From Actinomycetales bacterium UBA1383 (lineage in GTDB: Bacteria; Actinomycetota; Actinomycetes; Actinomycetales; Actinomycetaceae), in assembly GCA_002305415.1 (NCBI GenBank), contig DBQX01000052.1:1-7661 (forward strand): a stretch of DNA of 7,661 nucleotides. Direction: 5' to 3'. A program made the position numbers and the translations under genes. Below, in pieces: positions 5,906-7,661 of this stretch. The notes beneath the pieces are model-generated. The model saw only the letters and a list, made by a program, of their open reading frames with translations, was not told the origin of the DNA and ran no database searches. The first letter of the stretch is position 1; every line of letters begins with the position of its first letter.

Positions 5906-5935
5906 ACTCTAGCGGCACCACCCCCGACTTGTCAC
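5906..5935 (-). promoter_or_regulatory. Promoter of the NlpC/P60 gene
   Basis: On the - strand GTGACA (5935-5930) is a near-consensus -35 (TTGACA) and TAGAGT (5911-5906) a good TANNNT -10, with an 18-bp spacer. Transcription would start near 5899. The stop codon TGA of the upstream lipoprotein gene (5934-5932) lies inside the -35 hexamer, so the two genes are packed without free space between them. Confidence 0.6.
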
Positions 5936-7389
5936 GGTTTGGTAACAACCTCCCGAATGATGAAATCGGCGACGGCGTCGACCACCTCGGGGGCCACGTG
6001 TCCGGGCACCTCGTACTCCTCCGGGGTGCTGGTACCCGCCGGGGGGTCCTCACCCTCGGGCGCACCGGTCATCATGAGGTGGTTCAACCCGGGGAAGCTG
6101 CGGAACCCGGCGGACTCCCGCCCCGCGAGCGCCTGTTCCCACAACGCGAAGTCGGTCATCGTGACCTGGTAGTCCCGCTCCCCCTGCAGCACCAGGATCG
6201 GGAGACCCCCGACCGCCAGCCCGGCCGCCACCTCGGCCGGACGGTAGTCGCGCAGGTCCAGCCAGTAGCTGGCCGGCACCCCGAGGAGCTGGTCCGCCGG
6301 GGTGGCGGGGTCGAGGGCCGGGTCGCGGACGGCGTCGACCTGAGCCTCCACCTCGGCCAGCGCCGCCTCCTCCTCGGCGGTGACCGTGCCGTCCCGCCCG
6401 GCGAGGTACCGCGTCTGGAAGAGGATCAGCTCCTCCAGCGGCCGGACCGCCCCAGCCACGATCACGAGGCCCGCGAGCCCGTCGGCCTCGGTGGCGATCC
6501 GCGGTGCGAGCGTGCCGCCCAGGCTGTGCCCCAGCACGAAGATCCGGCCGGGGTCGGCGACGGCGGGGTCCGCGCGCAGCAGGTCGACGGCGGCCACGGC
6601 GTCGTCGACCACCTCCTCCGCCACGGTGATGTCCGTCAGCGCGGCCATCTCCGTCTGGTGGGCGAGGGTGCGCTTGTCGTAGGCGAGGACGGCGATCCCC
6701 TGGCTCGCGAGGCCGAGGGCGAGGTCGCGGAAGGGCTTGTTGGGGCCGATCGTCTCGTCGCGGTCATTGGGCCCGGAGCCCTGCACCAGCACCACGGCCG
6801 GCCACGGCCCGGAGCCCACGGGGGTCGTGAGCGTGCCCGGGAGGGGCCAGTCGCCGTCGGCGCCCACCGTGACCTCCCGCCGCTCGACCTCCCCGGCGTA
6901 CGACGGCGCCTCCCAGGCCTCCGCCGTCGCGGACTCGCCGGGCGTCCCGGAGGCAGGCTGGAAGAACAGGCCCGCGATGCGGCGCTCGGCGTCGAAGACC
7001 ACCCGGATGTCGAGGTCGGAGCGCTCGAACCGGCTGGTGGCGATGACCGCGTCGTAGCCCCCGGTCGACTCCTGGCGGCGGGAGACCTCGGACTGGTACG
7101 CGCCGACCCGCCCGATGAGCTGTTCCCAGGTGCGCGCGAGCGCGGCGGGTGGGAGGGCCTCGGTCATCGTGTCGTCGAAGGTGGCCGCGGCCGTCTCGAA
7201 CTCCCCGGCCACAAGCAGGTCGATGAACTCGGTGGCGAGCCGGTCCAGCTCGGGGTCCACGGTGGCGGCCGCCGCGGGCGTCGTCGCGGGGCTCGTGGCG
7301 GTGTCACCTCCGCCGCCGCAGGCAGTCAGGGCGAGGGCGAGGGCAGCGAGAATCGCGGCACGGACAGGGCGTACGGGGATCGGGGACAT
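5932..7389 (-). CDS. Alpha/beta-hydrolase lipoprotein with N-terminal DUF3887-like domain
   Basis: The protein is 485 residues from ATG 7389. Residues 1-24 are a lipoprotein signal peptide with lipobox LTAC (C24), followed by a Gly/Thr/Ala-rich spacer, so the protein should be anchored outside the membrane. Residues about 45-145 (ATEFIDLLVAGEFETAAATF ... LDIRVVFD) resemble DUF3887/NTF2-like domains often fused to such hydrolases. The alpha/beta-hydrolase domain (about 170-485) has an oxyanion-region LVQGSGPNDRDE motif. Its nucleophile elbow is GHSLG (S289), with acid D406 in GERDYQ and base H437 in GLNHL, so the triad is complete. A lid-like insertion lies at about 315-390. The substrate is unknown; peptidase or esterase activity is possible. 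Its start is 26 bp after the upstream NlpC/P60 stop, suggesting an operon. AGGAGG lies only 4 nt from ATG and inside a hairpin. An alternative ATG at 7407 would precede that site. Confidence 0.88.
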   Translation of the reverse strand: MSPIPVRPVRAAILAALALALTACGGGGDTATSPATTPAAAATVDPELDRLATEFIDLLVAGEFETAAATFDDTMTEALPPAALARTWEQLIGRVGAYQSEVSRRQESTGGYDAVIATSRFERSDLDIRVVFDAERRIAGLFFQPASGTPGESATAEAWEAPSYAGEVERREVTVGADGDWPLPGTLTTPVGSGPWPAVVLVQGSGPNDRDETIGPNKPFRDLALGLASQGIAVLAYDKRTLAHQTEMAALTDITVAEEVVDDAVAAVDLLRADPAVADPGRIFVLGHSLGGTLAPRIATEADGLAGLVIVAGAVRPLEELILFQTRYLAGRDGTVTAEEEAALAEVEAQVDAVRDPALDPATPADQLLGVPASYWLDLRDYRPAEVAAGLAVGGLPILVLQGERDYQVTMTDFALWEQALAGRESAGFRSFPGLNHLMMTGAPEGEDPPAGTSTPEEYEVPGHVAPEVVDAVADFIIREVVTKP

Positions 7390-7407
7390 GGCACCTCCTG
7401 GTGCCAT
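7388..7407 (-). promoter_or_regulatory. Start-masking hairpin over RBS and start codon
   Basis: On the - strand ATGGCACC-AGGA-GGTGCCAT is a perfect 8-bp inverted repeat with a 4-nt loop. The Shine-Dalgarno AGGAGG runs from the loop into the 3' arm, and the last two bases of that arm are the first two bases (AT) of start codon ATG 7389. Folding of the mRNA would hide both. It lies 8 bp past the NlpC/P60 stop, so a second reading is a weak terminator or processing site. Confidence 0.5.
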
Positions 7408-7415
7408 TGTCCGCG

Positions 7416-7661
7416 TCAGCCGACGCGGATGAACGTCGGATTCGCCCCGTAGATCGGGCTCTCGTGCAGGGGCGTCCCCGGCTGGCGCGCCGCGATGTGG
7501 TTGCCGTCGCCGGTGTAGATGCCCACGTGCCCGGGCCACCACACCAGGTCACCCGGACGGGCCTCGGCGGCGGAGACGCGCACCCCCACGGTCCCCTGCG
7601 CGCTCGACGACCGGGGCAGCGAGATGCCGAAGTGGGCGTAGACGTACTGGGTGAAGCCGGA
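7416..7661 (-). CDS. NlpC/P60 endopeptidase, C-terminal fragment (5' end outside window)
   Basis: The frame is open from the right edge to TGA at 7418-7416 and encodes 81 residues. It begins at SGFTQYVYAHFGISLPRSS, immediately after the expected catalytic Cys (DC of DCSGF lies just outside), and includes the catalytic PGHVGIYTG and GNHIAARQPGTPL segments. Without gaps it matches the C-terminus of the full-length peptidase at 5037-5804 at 61 of 81 residues (hand count, about 75%). Divergence is concentrated in the last ten residues (YGANPTFIRVG against YDWSVVFIRLF). It is likely the first gene of an operon with the lipoprotein hydrolase. Its N-terminus, linker and promoter are not visible. Confidence 0.9.
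   Translation of the reverse strand, partial: SGFTQYVYAHFGISLPRSSSAQGTVGVRVSAAEARPGDLVWWPGHVGIYTGDGNHIAARQPGTPLHESPIYGANPTFIRVG

Noticed and set aside
3619..5907. A single 762-codon frame on the - strand that would fuse upstream sequence to the GH13 enzyme
   Set aside because: The upstream 335 codons lie over the NlpC/P60 gene in another frame and are an Arg/Gly/Pro-rich shadow. ATG 4902 has a good RBS and begins the recognisable enzyme.
5805..5931. A c-di-AMP (ydaO-type) riboswitch before the NlpC/P60 gene
   Set aside because: The gene context fits and there is slight local resemblance, but the leader is too short and the conserved core could not be identified. It is kept only as a structured leader.
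5833..7452. A 539-codon + strand frame opposite the lipoprotein hydrolase
   Set aside because: The opposite strand carries a complete lipobox, catalytic triad and GxSxG hydrolase; this frame is its antisense shadow.

Overview
The window is very GC-rich bacterial DNA with GTG/ATG starts, TANNNT-type -10 boxes, a lipoprotein box, GRHR-type NlpC/P60 proteins and a PknB-type kinase N-lobe. Together these point to a high-GC actinomycete, perhaps Micrococcales/Cellulomonas-like; the genus is inference from style, not from a database match. Gene density is high and no stretch longer than about 135 bp lacks a gene. I saw no tRNA, rRNA, CRISPR array, transposase or integrase.

Left part (1-2411). The window opens in the last ~96 codons of a hydantoinase B/5-oxoprolinase-type gene on the + strand. 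A GT-C-fold membrane glycosyltransferase follows and overlaps it by 14 bp. Convergent to that is a two-gene vapBC-type toxin-antitoxin module on the - strand: an RHH antitoxin followed by a PIN-domain toxin with a 4-bp GTGA overlap. It has a small repeat-containing, apparently leaderless promoter.

Middle (2412-3618). Divergent from vapBC is a serine/threonine kinase gene that has lost almost all of its kinase domain and its membrane segment. The G-loop, VAVK lysine and alpha-C glutamate are joined in frame to what looks like the extracellular Pro/Thr/Ser linker and C-terminal helical domain. Next is a small secreted Ser/Thr/Ala-rich protein, preceded by a 20-bp inverted repeat and 11-bp-phased CTC repeats. 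A perfect 16-bp-stem hairpin separates this + strand block from the - strand block.

Right part (3619-7661, all - strand). In transcription order it holds the 3' end of an NlpC/P60 peptidase gene, an alpha/beta-hydrolase lipoprotein with an N-terminal DUF3887-like domain, a second full-length NlpC/P60 peptidase, and a compact cytoplasmic GH13 alpha-amylase-family enzyme. The two NlpC/P60 proteins are about 75% identical over the 81 comparable residues, so the hydrolase sits between tandem paralogues. The second peptidase has its own promoter, whose -35 box contains the hydrolase stop codon, and a structured ~95-nt leader. The amylase gene appears separately transcribed, with two abutting dyads at its predicted start of transcription.

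Most genes are ordinary actinobacterial cell-envelope and carbohydrate genes. The points most worth checking are the internally deleted kinase, the promoter architecture of the small secreted protein, the hairpin that masks the lipoprotein start, and the duplicated NlpC/P60 pair. I did not find convincing evidence of a wholly new system.
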